The notes under the pieces were generated by a model. The model had not been told where the DNA came from. It worked only from the letters and a program-made list of their open reading frames with translations, and did no database searches. From Treponema sp. OMZ 790 (GTDB lineage Bacteria; Spirochaetota; Spirochaetia; Treponematales; Treponemataceae), in the NCBI RefSeq assembly GCF_024181285.1, contig NZ_CP051201.1, positions 620,001 to 684,000 on the forward strand: DNA of 64,000 nt. The letters run 5' to 3'. Shown piece by piece: positions 1 to 6,864 of the stretch; the first letter of the stretch is position 1; each line of letters opens with the position of its first letter. Position numbers and translations under genes: made by a program.

Positions 1-698
1 AGGCCTTGAGCGGTAGAAAGCGGATAAGGCTCTACCGAATTCCATTCAGGGGTCAAGCAGACTCCCGGTACAAATTGGGCAAGCCTCCATCTTGCATTTT
101 TAGGCAGGAGGGAGGCTATTTTTTTTATTTCGGCTTCAGATACCAGAGGAGGGGCTAAAACCGTTCTGTATTCTGTTTCAATTTTACCGCTGTTTGATTT
201 TAAAATATCTATGGTTTTTAAAAGGGAAGCCTTTGCTTTTTCGGCAGCTGAAGCGGTTTTTGAAGCTAAAAGCTCTCCGTATCTTTCAGGAGAGGTTTTT
301 ACATCGAGGGCTATCATGTCGGGTTTAAGATTTTGGGAGCTTAAAATTTCTTCCAGCCGTTCGGGAAAAAGACCGTTTGTATCTATTTTAACCGCAAGCT
401 CCAAATATTTAGCCCTTTCGATTAGTTCAAACAAGGCCGGAGACATAAGAGGTTCTCCTCCCGATATTACAAGGCCTGAGATAAGATTTTTTCTTTTTTC
501 CAAAAAGTCATAAATTTCGGAAAGCTCATAATAATCATTTTGGCTTTCAGGATTTCCGTTAAAAGAAGAAGGAGAGGCTAGGGCCAGTTCGGCATTGTGG
601 CAGTAAGGACATCGCATGTTACAGCCGGGCAAAAAAACCGCCGCAGAAACGCGGCGGGGAAAATTAACTAAGGTGGTTTTTTGTAAACCTGCAAGCAT
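1..698 (-). CDS. nrdG: Anaerobic ribonucleotide reductase activating protein (radical SAM), partial
   Basis: Radical-SAM activase that would put the glycyl radical on an anaerobic ribonucleotide reductase. The reverse strand is open from ATG at 698 to the window edge, so the C-terminus is missing. The N-terminus carries the cluster motif CNMRCPYC (CxxxCxxC) after LPGC at about residues 26-34, and a GGEPL SAM-binding motif near residue 83. The start codon overlaps the stop of the upstream small NrdD-like gene by one base (TAATG), so translation is probably coupled. The family is shared with pyruvate formate-lyase activases; the NrdG reading rests on the partner gene and the NrdR-type promoter. 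No full-length NrdD is visible in the window. Confidence 0.85.
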   Translation of the reverse strand, partial: MLAGLQKTTLVNFPRRVSAAVFLPGCNMRCPYCHNAELALASPSSFNGNPESQNDYYELSEIYDFLEKRKNLISGLVISGGEPLMSPALFELIERAKYLELAVKIDTNGLFPERLEEILSSQNLKPDMIALDVKTSPERYGELLASKTASAAEKAKASLLKTIDILKSNSGKIETEYRTVLAPPLVSEAEIKKIASLLPKNARWRLAQFVPGVCLTPEWNSVEPYPLSTAQG

Positions 699-985
699 TA
701 GGCTATTTGTTCTTTTTTTTCTGAAAGATTTTCCGAATTTGAAAAGTTTAAGGAACCGCTGATGGACGGGCAGCAGCCTTCCGATTGAGTCTTTTCGATT
801 CTGTCGTTTTCGGCCGAGAACATAATTCTATGATTATATTCTTCTCGTTTTCCCTTGTTCCAGTTGCGGACAGAGCGGTAGTAGCCTACGATTCTGGCAT
901 AAACCTCTGTTCCCGTACCGTGAACATTTTCAAGTTCCTTTTTTACTTCTTCAATTTCTGCATTGACTTTTTCAATGTCTCTCAT
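698..985 (-). CDS. Small stand-alone NrdD-like glycyl-radical domain protein
   Basis: A 95-residue protein whose centre (about residues 27-52) matches the C-terminal glycyl-radical segment of class III ribonucleotide reductases: EVYARIVGYYR followed by NWNKGKREEY. The RIVGY glycine corresponds to the radical site. The 10-stranded catalytic barrel and active-site cysteines of a normal NrdD (about 700 aa) are absent. It has its own promoter and a good ribosome-binding site (GGGAGGA, 5 nt before ATG), so it is not a broken tail of a larger gene. It is followed without a gap by nrdG. Proteins of this size are often labelled anaerobic ribonucleoside-triphosphate reductase, but their function is not established; a radical-bearing accessory or spare domain is one possibility. 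Confidence 0.8.
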   Translation of the reverse strand: MRDIEKVNAEIEEVKKELENVHGTGTEVYARIVGYYRSVRNWNKGKREEYNHRIMFSAENDRIEKTQSEGCCPSISGSLNFSNSENLSEKKEQIA

Positions 986-1041
986 TGTTTCCTCCCACTT
1001 TTTTATAGAACGTATTTAGCGTTCTATATCTTATATCGGCT

Positions 1042-1070
1042 ATTCTAACACTATATATAGTGTTTGTCAA
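1042..1070 (-). promoter_or_regulatory. Sigma-70 promoter with NrdR box in its spacer
   Basis: On the reverse strand TTGACA (1065-1070) is followed after 17 bp by TAGAAT (1042-1047). The spacer is filled by the perfect palindrome ACACTATATATAGTGT (1048-1063), which fits the known NrdR box consensus. Repressor bound here would cover the space between -35 and -10. A second inverted repeat, ATAGAACG/CGTTCTAT, lies in the leader (1009-1031). This supports regulation of the small NrdD-like gene and nrdG by deoxynucleotide demand. Confidence 0.8.
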
Positions 1071-1143
1071 GCAAAAAATTGTAAAAATTAGAGAATTTTT
1101 ACAATTTTCTTTATCTTGATGTATGTAAAAATGAAAACCGTTA

Positions 1144-1198
1144 AAAATAAACCGCAGAGCGCGCCAAGCGCTCAAGCTACGCTTGAGCTTCGCAAAGG
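1144..1198. repeat. 55-bp palindromic dispersed repeat, copy 1
   Basis: Matches 1357-1411 at 53 of 55 positions. The core GCTCAAGC-TAC-GCTTGAGC can form a hairpin. The repeat ends in CGCAAAGGA, which resembles a Shine-Dalgarno sequence and is followed 6 nt later by an ATG that opens a 16-codon frame. I see no real gene here. Confidence 0.8.
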
Positions 1199-1280
1199 AA
1201 TCATTATGGAAAATCTTACAAAGACTTCCTTAAAATTCAGTAAATATAGCTTTTAAAGATTAAAATTTTATCTGTGTGTA

Positions 1281-1321
1281 TTGACAAGAATTGGGATTTG
1301 TGTATACTATCTAGCTAGATA
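1281..1321 (+). promoter_or_regulatory. Strong promoter with 14-bp palindromic operator
   Basis: TTGACA (1281-1286), a 16-bp spacer and TATACT (1303-1308) are followed at once by the perfect palindrome TATCTAGCTAGATA (1308-1321), well placed to block RNA polymerase. The nearest forward gene is the ABC ATPase about 275 bp downstream, so either the leader is long or a small regulator gene has been lost between them. The regulator is unknown. Confidence 0.6.
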
Positions 1322-1356
1322 ACTCGTTATATCCTTTGCGGATAACTCAAACACCG

Positions 1357-1411
1357 AAAATAAACCGCAGAGCACGCCAAGCGCTCAAGCTGCGCTTGAG
1401 CTTCGCAAAGG
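1357..1411. repeat. 55-bp palindromic dispersed repeat, copy 2
   Basis: Second copy of the repeat at 1144-1198, in direct orientation. The two differ only at two positions, one of them in the hairpin loop. It also ends in an AAAGG motif followed by ATG TAA. Between the copies lie the palindromic promoter and no gene. Confidence 0.8.
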
Positions 1412-1463
1412 TTAATTTAATATGTAAATGATATGACGATTGTTTACTTAAAAAATGACTTTT

Positions 1464-1591
1464 GTCACTGGTAAAGTGACCTGAAAATATGTAAACTTAC
1501 AAAAATGTAAGGCGGAAAATTAAAATGTAAGCTCCCGTAAATGCTCGTTTTAATTTTTTTTGATATAATATGCACAACTTGTAATAGGAGG
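1464..1591 (+). promoter_or_regulatory. Control region of the ABC export operon
   Basis: Holds two short inverted repeats, GTCACT/AGTGAC (1464-1480) and TGTAA/TTACA (1490-1501), an extended -10 like TATAAT (1564-1569) and the ribosome-binding site AGGAGG (1586-1591). No convincing -35 is seen for this -10. The repeats may be operators. Confidence 0.45.
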
Positions 1592-1596
1592 TTTGT

Positions 1597-2349
1597 ATGA
1601 ATATTGTACAAGTTAAAAACTTAAAAAAGACTTATCCGTTGGGGAAGGTCTTGGTTGAAGCTGTAAAAGGCGTAGATTTTGCTATTGAGCAAGGAGAATT
1701 CGTTTCGATTTCGGGGCCTTCAGGTTCGGGGAAATCTACTATCCTCAATATGATAGGATTGATCGACACACCCTCAGGCGGGGAACTTATCATAAATAAT
1801 GAGAGTATTTATAAGGAATCGGATTTTGCTTCTCTTTTAAAAAAACAAAATAAAAAAGTTAAGGTTCCTAACAAATTGGATAAAAAGATGACGGTGCTCC
1901 GGCACGAATATTTGGGTTTTATCTTTCAATCATTTAACCTTGTACCTGTTTTAAACGTATACGAAAATATAGAGTTCCCGCTTTTGTTTGGAAGAGCAAA
2001 AGAAAGTAAAGCAAAACAAAAAGAATGGATTAACTATTTAATAGACAAAGTTGGTTTAAGCGAATGGAAGCACCATAAATCGAACGAGCTTTCAGGAGGT
2101 CAAAGACAGAGGGTTGCAATTGCAAGAGCCTTGGCTACAAAACCTCAAATAGTTTTGGCTGATGAACCTACTGCAAACCTTGACTCAAAAACGGGTATCC
2201 AAATATTGGAACTTATGAAAGAGGTAAACAGGGAACTTAAAACAACCTTTATCTTTTCGACTCATGATTCAAAGATTGTAGATATGACGGACCACCGCAT
2301 TAAGATTTTGGACGGTCAAATTCTCGAAGATACAAAAACTAATGTTTAG
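1597..2349 (+). CDS. ABC transporter ATP-binding protein, MacB/LolD type
   Basis: Cytoplasmic ATPase of a LolCDE/MacB-type exporter. Walker A GPSGSGKST is at residues 40-48, the Q-loop at FIFQSFNL near 110, the signature LSGGQRQRVAIARAL near 165, Walker B IVLADEPTANLD near 185, and the H-loop STHD follows. A lysine-rich insertion at about residues 80-100 makes it slightly longer (250 aa) than a typical LolD. AGGAGG sits 5 nt before the ATG. It heads a run with a lipoprotein and two FtsX-like permeases, so the complex probably moves a lipid or lipoprotein out of the inner membrane and not a drug. The exact substrate cannot be read from the sequence. Confidence 0.9.
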   Translation: MNIVQVKNLKKTYPLGKVLVEAVKGVDFAIEQGEFVSISGPSGSGKSTILNMIGLIDTPSGGELIINNESIYKESDFASLLKKQNKKVKVPNKLDKKMTVLRHEYLGFIFQSFNLVPVLNVYENIEFPLLFGRAKESKAKQKEWINYLIDKVGLSEWKHHKSNELSGGQRQRVAIARALATKPQIVLADEPTANLDSKTGIQILELMKEVNRELKTTFIFSTHDSKIVDMTDHRIKILDGQILEDTKTNV

Positions 2350-2380
2350 AAAATTAGGTTGATGCTGTGAGGTTAATATT

Positions 2381-2830
2381 ATGAAAAATAAAATTTTGAT
2401 ACTAACTATTTTTTTGTCGCTTTTGCTGGGTTCATGTACGGCAAAAGAGAATAACAAGAATCTTTCTGAGGAAGCTGATTATAAAGGGAAAGAAGTTATC
2501 TTTGTTTACGATGCAGATGATAAGCTCTTATTTACGCTTAGTGAAGAAAGAGAGCGGACTATTTTGGCTGAAATAATAGGGGAAGGTGCAGGAAACGCAG
2601 GTGCTGAAAATCCTTTTGGTATTTTTAAAGATAAGCCAAAAGATGCTGAAGTTTTGTACCGATATGTGTTGAAAAATAGAGATGAGTTGAGGGTAAATAT
2701 GTATATATTCTCAAACTATAAGCTTGCATACATGGATGATATTCCTGTAGTAAAGTCTTTAATTTGGGAGCTTTCTGATAAAGATTATGAGATTCTAACG
2801 CACCCTGAAAAATTAATGGGAGAAAAGTAA
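2381..2830 (+). CDS. Hypothetical lipoprotein in ABC export operon
   Basis: A 149-residue protein with a lipoprotein signal peptide: a basic start, a hydrophobic stretch, and the lipobox LLGSC at about residues 15-19. The mature part is acidic and mixed, with no family I recognise. It lies 31 bp after the ATPase gene, and its stop abuts the start of the first permease (TAAATG), so the four genes are almost certainly one transcript. A membrane-anchored accessory factor or substrate of the transporter is a reasonable guess from position only. Confidence 0.75.
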   Translation: MKNKILILTIFLSLLLGSCTAKENNKNLSEEADYKGKEVIFVYDADDKLLFTLSEERERTILAEIIGEGAGNAGAENPFGIFKDKPKDAEVLYRYVLKNRDELRVNMYIFSNYKLAYMDDIPVVKSLIWELSDKDYEILTHPEKLMGEK

Positions 2831-4351
2831 ATGAATAAGACGATTTTTAAAATGGCGGTAAAAAATCTTTTTGCAAATAAGGCAAAGATGATTATTACCT
2901 TATCGCTTATAGGAATAGGAACCTTTTTGGTTATCTTAGGTTTCGGTATCCTAAATTTTTCATTACAGCAAACTCAGGATGTATGTATAAGCGATTTTTC
3001 AGGCGATGTTTTAATTACCGGTAAACCTGAAAAAGACAGTATAATGGTTCAGCTTTTGGGAGTTTTTCAGACGGTAAGTGTCAGCATGGATAGACCTAAG
3101 ATGCCTTATCTGGTTCCTTTTGAAAAGGTTAAGTCCAAGGTTGAAAGCCTTCCCGAAGTAAAAGGCCTTACCAATTCGGTTTTTGCAAGCGGAATGCTTA
3201 AGCCTGTTGATCTTCCCGATTCATGGGAGCCTGAGGACAAGAATAGAAGCTCTTTTCCGTATGTACAGATTCTGGGCATTGAGCCTGAAAGCTATAAAAA
3301 TCTTTTCGATACGATTAAAATTTATGAAGGCGAATTCCCCAAATCTTCAAACGGAAAATTTGCCATGCTTCCCCGCGATAGAAAAAAGAGATTTGAAGAT
3401 TACTATGGCAGAACTTTAAAGCTCGGAGACGAAATATTGATTTCTGCCTTTGCAGGAAAGGCAAGACAGCAAAAAGTTATTATAACAGGCTTTTTCGATT
3501 ATACTCATCCCGATACGGCGATAGACGGAATAGCTTACTTTGATGTAGACACAACCCGCATTCTTGCAGATATGACACTGGGAGCGAGGACTGCAGCGGC
3601 AATTCCCGATTCTGTCGATCTAAGCCTTTCAGAAAAATCGGAAGATGAACTTTTTTCGGATGATTTCGATTCGGATATTATAGACACTGCTGCGAGCTCA
3701 AACACAAAGATTGATTATGAAAATCTTTTGGGAAGTACCGAGTTGCGCGATCAACTCAACCTTGCGGACAACGAGGCGTGGCATCATATCGTAATAAAGC
3801 TTAATGATTCTTCAAAAACTCAAAGTGTAATTAAAACATTAAACGACTGGTTTAAGGAAGAAGGAATAAATGCTCAGGCCTTGGACTGGACTCTCGGAAT
3901 GGCTATGTATTATGGAGCTATAGAAGGCACAAGAACTCTTTTTATTACGATGCTTGCTATTCTTTCCGTGGTAGTTTTAATCGTTATAATGAATACGCTT
4001 GTTGTTGCCGTTATGCAAAGAAGTTCCGAAATAGGAACAATGAGGGCTATAGGTGCTAAAAAAGGCTTTGTAAGAAAGATATTTTTTGCGGAATCGTTTT
4101 TTATGTCCTGTGTAGGAGTTTTTATAGGCTTGGTGCTTGCTCTTATCGGGGCAGCCGTAGTTAATGCTTTTAATATCAGAGTTGGAGATATACTTGCAGC
4201 CATGTTCGGCGGAAAGCAAATAAGAGTAAGTATTTCTGCCGTTTCTGCTCTTTGGACAATGGCTGCAATGCTTTTAGCAGGCCTTGCCGCAAACTGGTAT
4301 CCTGTAAGGTTTGCCTTAAAGATAAGCCCTCTTGAAGCAATCAACCGTTAA
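2831..4351 (+). CDS. ABC transporter permease, FtsX/MacB-LolE family (first)
   Basis: A 506-residue permease with the MacB/LolC layout: one N-terminal membrane segment (about residues 18-40), a large periplasmic domain, and three C-terminal membrane segments. Between segments 2 and 3 is the conserved cytoplasmic stretch RSSEIGTMRAIGAKKGFVRKIF, typical of FtsX-like permeases (about residues 396-417). An acidic, serine-rich insert near residues 265-290 is unusual. It follows the lipoprotein without a gap and is 18 bp before a second permease, so the transporter is probably a heterodimer. Confidence 0.9.
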   Translation: MNKTIFKMAVKNLFANKAKMIITLSLIGIGTFLVILGFGILNFSLQQTQDVCISDFSGDVLITGKPEKDSIMVQLLGVFQTVSVSMDRPKMPYLVPFEKVKSKVESLPEVKGLTNSVFASGMLKPVDLPDSWEPEDKNRSSFPYVQILGIEPESYKNLFDTIKIYEGEFPKSSNGKFAMLPRDRKKRFEDYYGRTLKLGDEILISAFAGKARQQKVIITGFFDYTHPDTAIDGIAYFDVDTTRILADMTLGARTAAAIPDSVDLSLSEKSEDELFSDDFDSDIIDTAASSNTKIDYENLLGSTELRDQLNLADNEAWHHIVIKLNDSSKTQSVIKTLNDWFKEEGINAQALDWTLGMAMYYGAIEGTRTLFITMLAILSVVVLIVIMNTLVVAVMQRSSEIGTMRAIGAKKGFVRKIFFAESFFMSCVGVFIGLVLALIGAAVVNAFNIRVGDILAAMFGGKQIRVSISAVSALWTMAAMLLAGLAANWYPVRFALKISPLEAINR

Positions 4352-4369
4352 ATTAAGGAAGAATAGATT

Positions 4370-5704
4370 ATGAATATATTAAAAATAGCGTTTAGGAATT
4401 TAAACAGACAAAAAAGGCGAAGTATTCTTTTGGTTTTTGCAATAGCCTTTGCTTTCTTTGTCGTTATCTTTATGGACGGCATGACTTCCGGAGCCTTAAA
4501 CAGCATGGCAGGAGAAATTTCAAAAATTGTAGGCGGTCATGTCTATATAATCGGTTCAAAAAAGGCAGCTGATAAAAATGCCGATGATCCGGCTCAGATT
4601 TATATGGATGCAAAAGATATAGAGTTTGTAGAAAAAACCGTGAAAGATTTGGGCATCGATACCATTTACACCATAAAAAGAAGCCGTGCATTTGGTAAGC
4701 TCATCTTTGAAGGAAAAGAAGTTAGCTCTCAAATTGACGGCTGCAAATTTGATGAAGAAAAAATTCTACATGACAGTATTCTTTTTAAAGAAGGAAGCTG
4801 GGAAGCCATGAAAAAAGAAAATGCAATTCTTCTTTCCGAATCGGTAGCGGAAACCTTAAATGTAGATTTACACGACATCGTTTTACTTGAAACCAAGACC
4901 TCGAAAGGTCAGCTTACCGTTATTGAACTTCAAGTAGAAGGAATTGCAGTAAACCGCTCTCCGTTCGGCGGAATTACAAATTACATCAATTTTGATTATT
5001 TGCAAAAAGTTACGGAACTTGAAAAAGACAGTATAGAAGTATATTCTCTTTTCTTAAAAAATTCCGACATGCAGGAAGCTTATGCTCAGATGCTCGAAAA
5101 AAAATTCGGAGAAGCAGGCCCGGCTACAAGCAGAGCTCTTGCACGACAAATTAGTCCTTCACAGCCTGCAAACAATGTACTTAAACAGCTTGAAGAAGGA
5201 AAGTGGGAAGGAACAAAATTCGGTGTAGCTTCTTTTTATGATTTTGCACCGCAAATGGTTACCCTGATGAATACCTTAAACGGTATAAGTTTCGGCGTTT
5301 TGGTTGTGCTCTTGGTTATTACGATGATCGGTATTTCAAACACCTTTAAAATTATCGTACATGAAAGAAGGGGTGAAGTCGGAACCATGCGCTCTTGCGG
5401 TATTATGAGAAGACACGTAAGACATCTTTTCCTTGCAGAAGCTTCATTTTTGTCCTTGTTTGGAGCCGTATGCGGTTTTGTCCTTGCGGTTATCGTAATG
5501 CAGGTTATATCCTTTATTCCTATTGCCTCGGATTCTCCCTTTTCGGTCTTCACCAAAAACGGATACTTTACATGGAACTTATCGGCGCTTTTAGTTTTAT
5601 TAAAGTTTGCGATAATGTTGGGCTTAACCCTGCTCACGGTAAGGGGCTCAGCTTCAAGAGCCGCTAATATGATTCCTGCCGAAGCGCTTAGGTCAGGAAA
5701 ATAA
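4370..5704 (+). CDS. ABC transporter permease, FtsX/MacB-LolE family (second)
   Basis: A 444-residue partner permease with the same four-segment architecture: an N-terminal segment at about residues 18-38, a periplasmic domain, then three segments in the last 150 residues. The coupling motif HERRGEVGTMRSCGIMRRHV is near residue 330. AAGGA precedes the start. Together with the ATPase and the first permease it forms a complete LolCDE/MacB-like complex. The next gene in the run encodes a LolA-like carrier, which supports a Lol-type or lipid-export role. Confidence 0.9.
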   Translation: MNILKIAFRNLNRQKRRSILLVFAIAFAFFVVIFMDGMTSGALNSMAGEISKIVGGHVYIIGSKKAADKNADDPAQIYMDAKDIEFVEKTVKDLGIDTIYTIKRSRAFGKLIFEGKEVSSQIDGCKFDEEKILHDSILFKEGSWEAMKKENAILLSESVAETLNVDLHDIVLLETKTSKGQLTVIELQVEGIAVNRSPFGGITNYINFDYLQKVTELEKDSIEVYSLFLKNSDMQEAYAQMLEKKFGEAGPATSRALARQISPSQPANNVLKQLEEGKWEGTKFGVASFYDFAPQMVTLMNTLNGISFGVLVVLLVITMIGISNTFKIIVHERRGEVGTMRSCGIMRRHVRHLFLAEASFLSLFGAVCGFVLAVIVMQVISFIPIASDSPFSVFTKNGYFTWNLSALLVLLKFAIMLGLTLLTVRGSASRAANMIPAEALRSGK

Positions 5705-5709
5705 TTTAA

Positions 5710-5940
5710 GGAGATTCGATAAATAGTTCGGCAGGGATTCTGCCTCACTATTTATCTTCCGAGTTTTGTGCAAAGCACAAAACATCGTATTATTGTATGC
5801 GGTTTGTAAACAGACCGCGTGAAAAAACTTTTTTCGGAAGCTGATTCGCTATCCGCTTTAGCGGATACGATGAAAAATTTCCTTGCAGAACAGAGCCGTA
5901 AGGATCTGATATTTGCTGCAAAAAGTTTTTATGGGAGATT
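5710..5940 (+). repeat. SD-targeted structured repeat, copy A
   Basis: A 217-bp element between two exact 7-bp copies of GGAGATT (5710-5716 and 5934-5940). It folds into a chain of hairpins: GATAAATAG/CTATTTATC (5718-5756) around an inner GGCAGG stem, TTTTGTGC/GCACAAAA, GCGGTTTG/CAGACCGC, a GAAAAAA/TTTTTTC stem, TATCCGC-TTTA-GCGGATA and CAGAGCC/GGATCTG. It ends AAAAAGTTTTTAT. It is fused head-to-tail to copy B, and the two sit between a permease gene and the LolA-like gene. Confidence 0.85.
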
Positions 5941-6105
5941 CGATAAATAGTTCGGCAGGGATTCTGCCTCACTATTTATCTTCCGAGTTTTGTGCAAGAG
6001 CACAAAACATCGTGTTATTGTATGTAGTTTTGCAAGATGCAAAACTACTTGAAAAAACTTTTTTCAGGATTTGATAATCCTTACAAAAAGTTTTTATAGG
6101 AGAGG
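5934..6105 (+). repeat. SD-targeted structured repeat, copy B
   Basis: Second tandem copy, somewhat shorter. It has the same outer stem GATAAATAG/CTATTTATC and the same TTTTGTGC/GCACAAAA hairpin. The third stem differs completely in sequence (GTAGTTTTGCA/TGCAAAACTAC) yet pairs perfectly. The TATCCGC and CAGAGCC hairpins are missing. The 3' edge rebuilds AGGAGAGG (6098-6105), which is the ribosome-binding site of the LolA-like gene, ATG at 6108. Confidence 0.85.
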
Positions 6106-6107
6106 TT

Positions 6108-6863
6108 ATGAACAAGAAATTTTTGATTGTGCTCATTGCTTTTTTTGTAAGCATGGCGGCATTTGCTGAGGTTCCTTCGACGGAGGAAATGTATAAGATT
6201 ATGGACAAGGTTTTCGACAGGGGGAATTTTGAAAAAGATTTTACCAGCACTCTCACGCTGATTGTCGAAAAACCTAATCAACCTAAGGAGGTTGTTCAGT
6301 TTAAACTTTTCAGGCGTGATAAGAAAGACCAAACAACTCTTATTCAACTTGCACCTGAAGCAGATAAGGGAAACGGTTATCTGCAAGAAAAAGATAACCT
6401 TTGGTTTTATGACCCGATTGCTCACCAGTTTACTCATTCTTCGCTTAAAAAGAATTTGGCAAACAGCGATACAAAATTATCGGATGTAAATAAAAAATCC
6501 GAGTTTAGGCAGGCTTGGGAAATTCTTAAAATTGAAGAAGCAAAGGTCGGTAAGTATGAAGTTTATGCGGTAACGGCTAAGGCCTTGCAAAAAGATGCAA
6601 CATATGCTCAAGAAAAATTCTTTGTGCGAAAAGATGAGCATCTTGTCTTAAAAATAGAAAGTTACGGTGCAAGCGGAAAGCATATGAGAACTACGCTTAT
6701 GCCAAAATACGCAAAGGTTGAAGGTCTGCCTCTTCCCGTACATCAAATATATATCAATGAACTTATAAAGGGAGAAAAAACAACGCAGATATTTCAAGAT
6801 TTTAGTACTGCAAGAATTGATGATGTAGTTTTTACAAAGGCTTATTTGGAGAAGATAAACTAA
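6108..6863 (+). CDS. LolA-like outer-membrane lipoprotein-sorting protein
   Basis: A 251-residue periplasmic protein with a Sec signal peptide (hydrophobic residues 5-18, probable cleavage after AFA). The mature chain fits the broad LolA-like family: FTSTLTLIVEKP, FKLFRRDKKDQTTLIQL, a KGNGYLQEKDNLWFYDP stretch, and later strands that build a half-barrel for lipid binding. These proteins shuttle lipids or lipoproteins across the periplasm and are often encoded beside LolE/MacB permeases or RND pumps. Here it follows an ABC exporter and is 1 bp before a beta-barrel gene, so it probably carries cargo between the two. Its ribosome-binding site comes from the edge of repeat copy B. Confidence 0.8.
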   Translation: MNKKFLIVLIAFFVSMAAFAEVPSTEEMYKIMDKVFDRGNFEKDFTSTLTLIVEKPNQPKEVVQFKLFRRDKKDQTTLIQLAPEADKGNGYLQEKDNLWFYDPIAHQFTHSSLKKNLANSDTKLSDVNKKSEFRQAWEILKIEEAKVGKYEVYAVTAKALQKDATYAQEKFFVRKDEHLVLKIESYGASGKHMRTTLMPKYAKVEGLPLPVHQIYINELIKGEKTTQIFQDFSTARIDDVVFTKAYLEKIN

Positions 6864-6864
6864 T

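Noticed and set aside
698..985. NrdD-like protein as a degraded tail of a full nrdD
   Set aside because: It has its own NrdR-type promoter and SD immediately upstream, and nothing NrdD-like precedes them.
1206..1256. A 16-codon frame after the first palindromic repeat
   Set aside because: It has an SD-like AAAGG but no recognisable product and no support from a second copy of the repeat.
5236..5748. A 170-codon reverse-strand frame over the second permease
   Set aside because: It is a shadow of the permease frame and starts inside the structured repeat.
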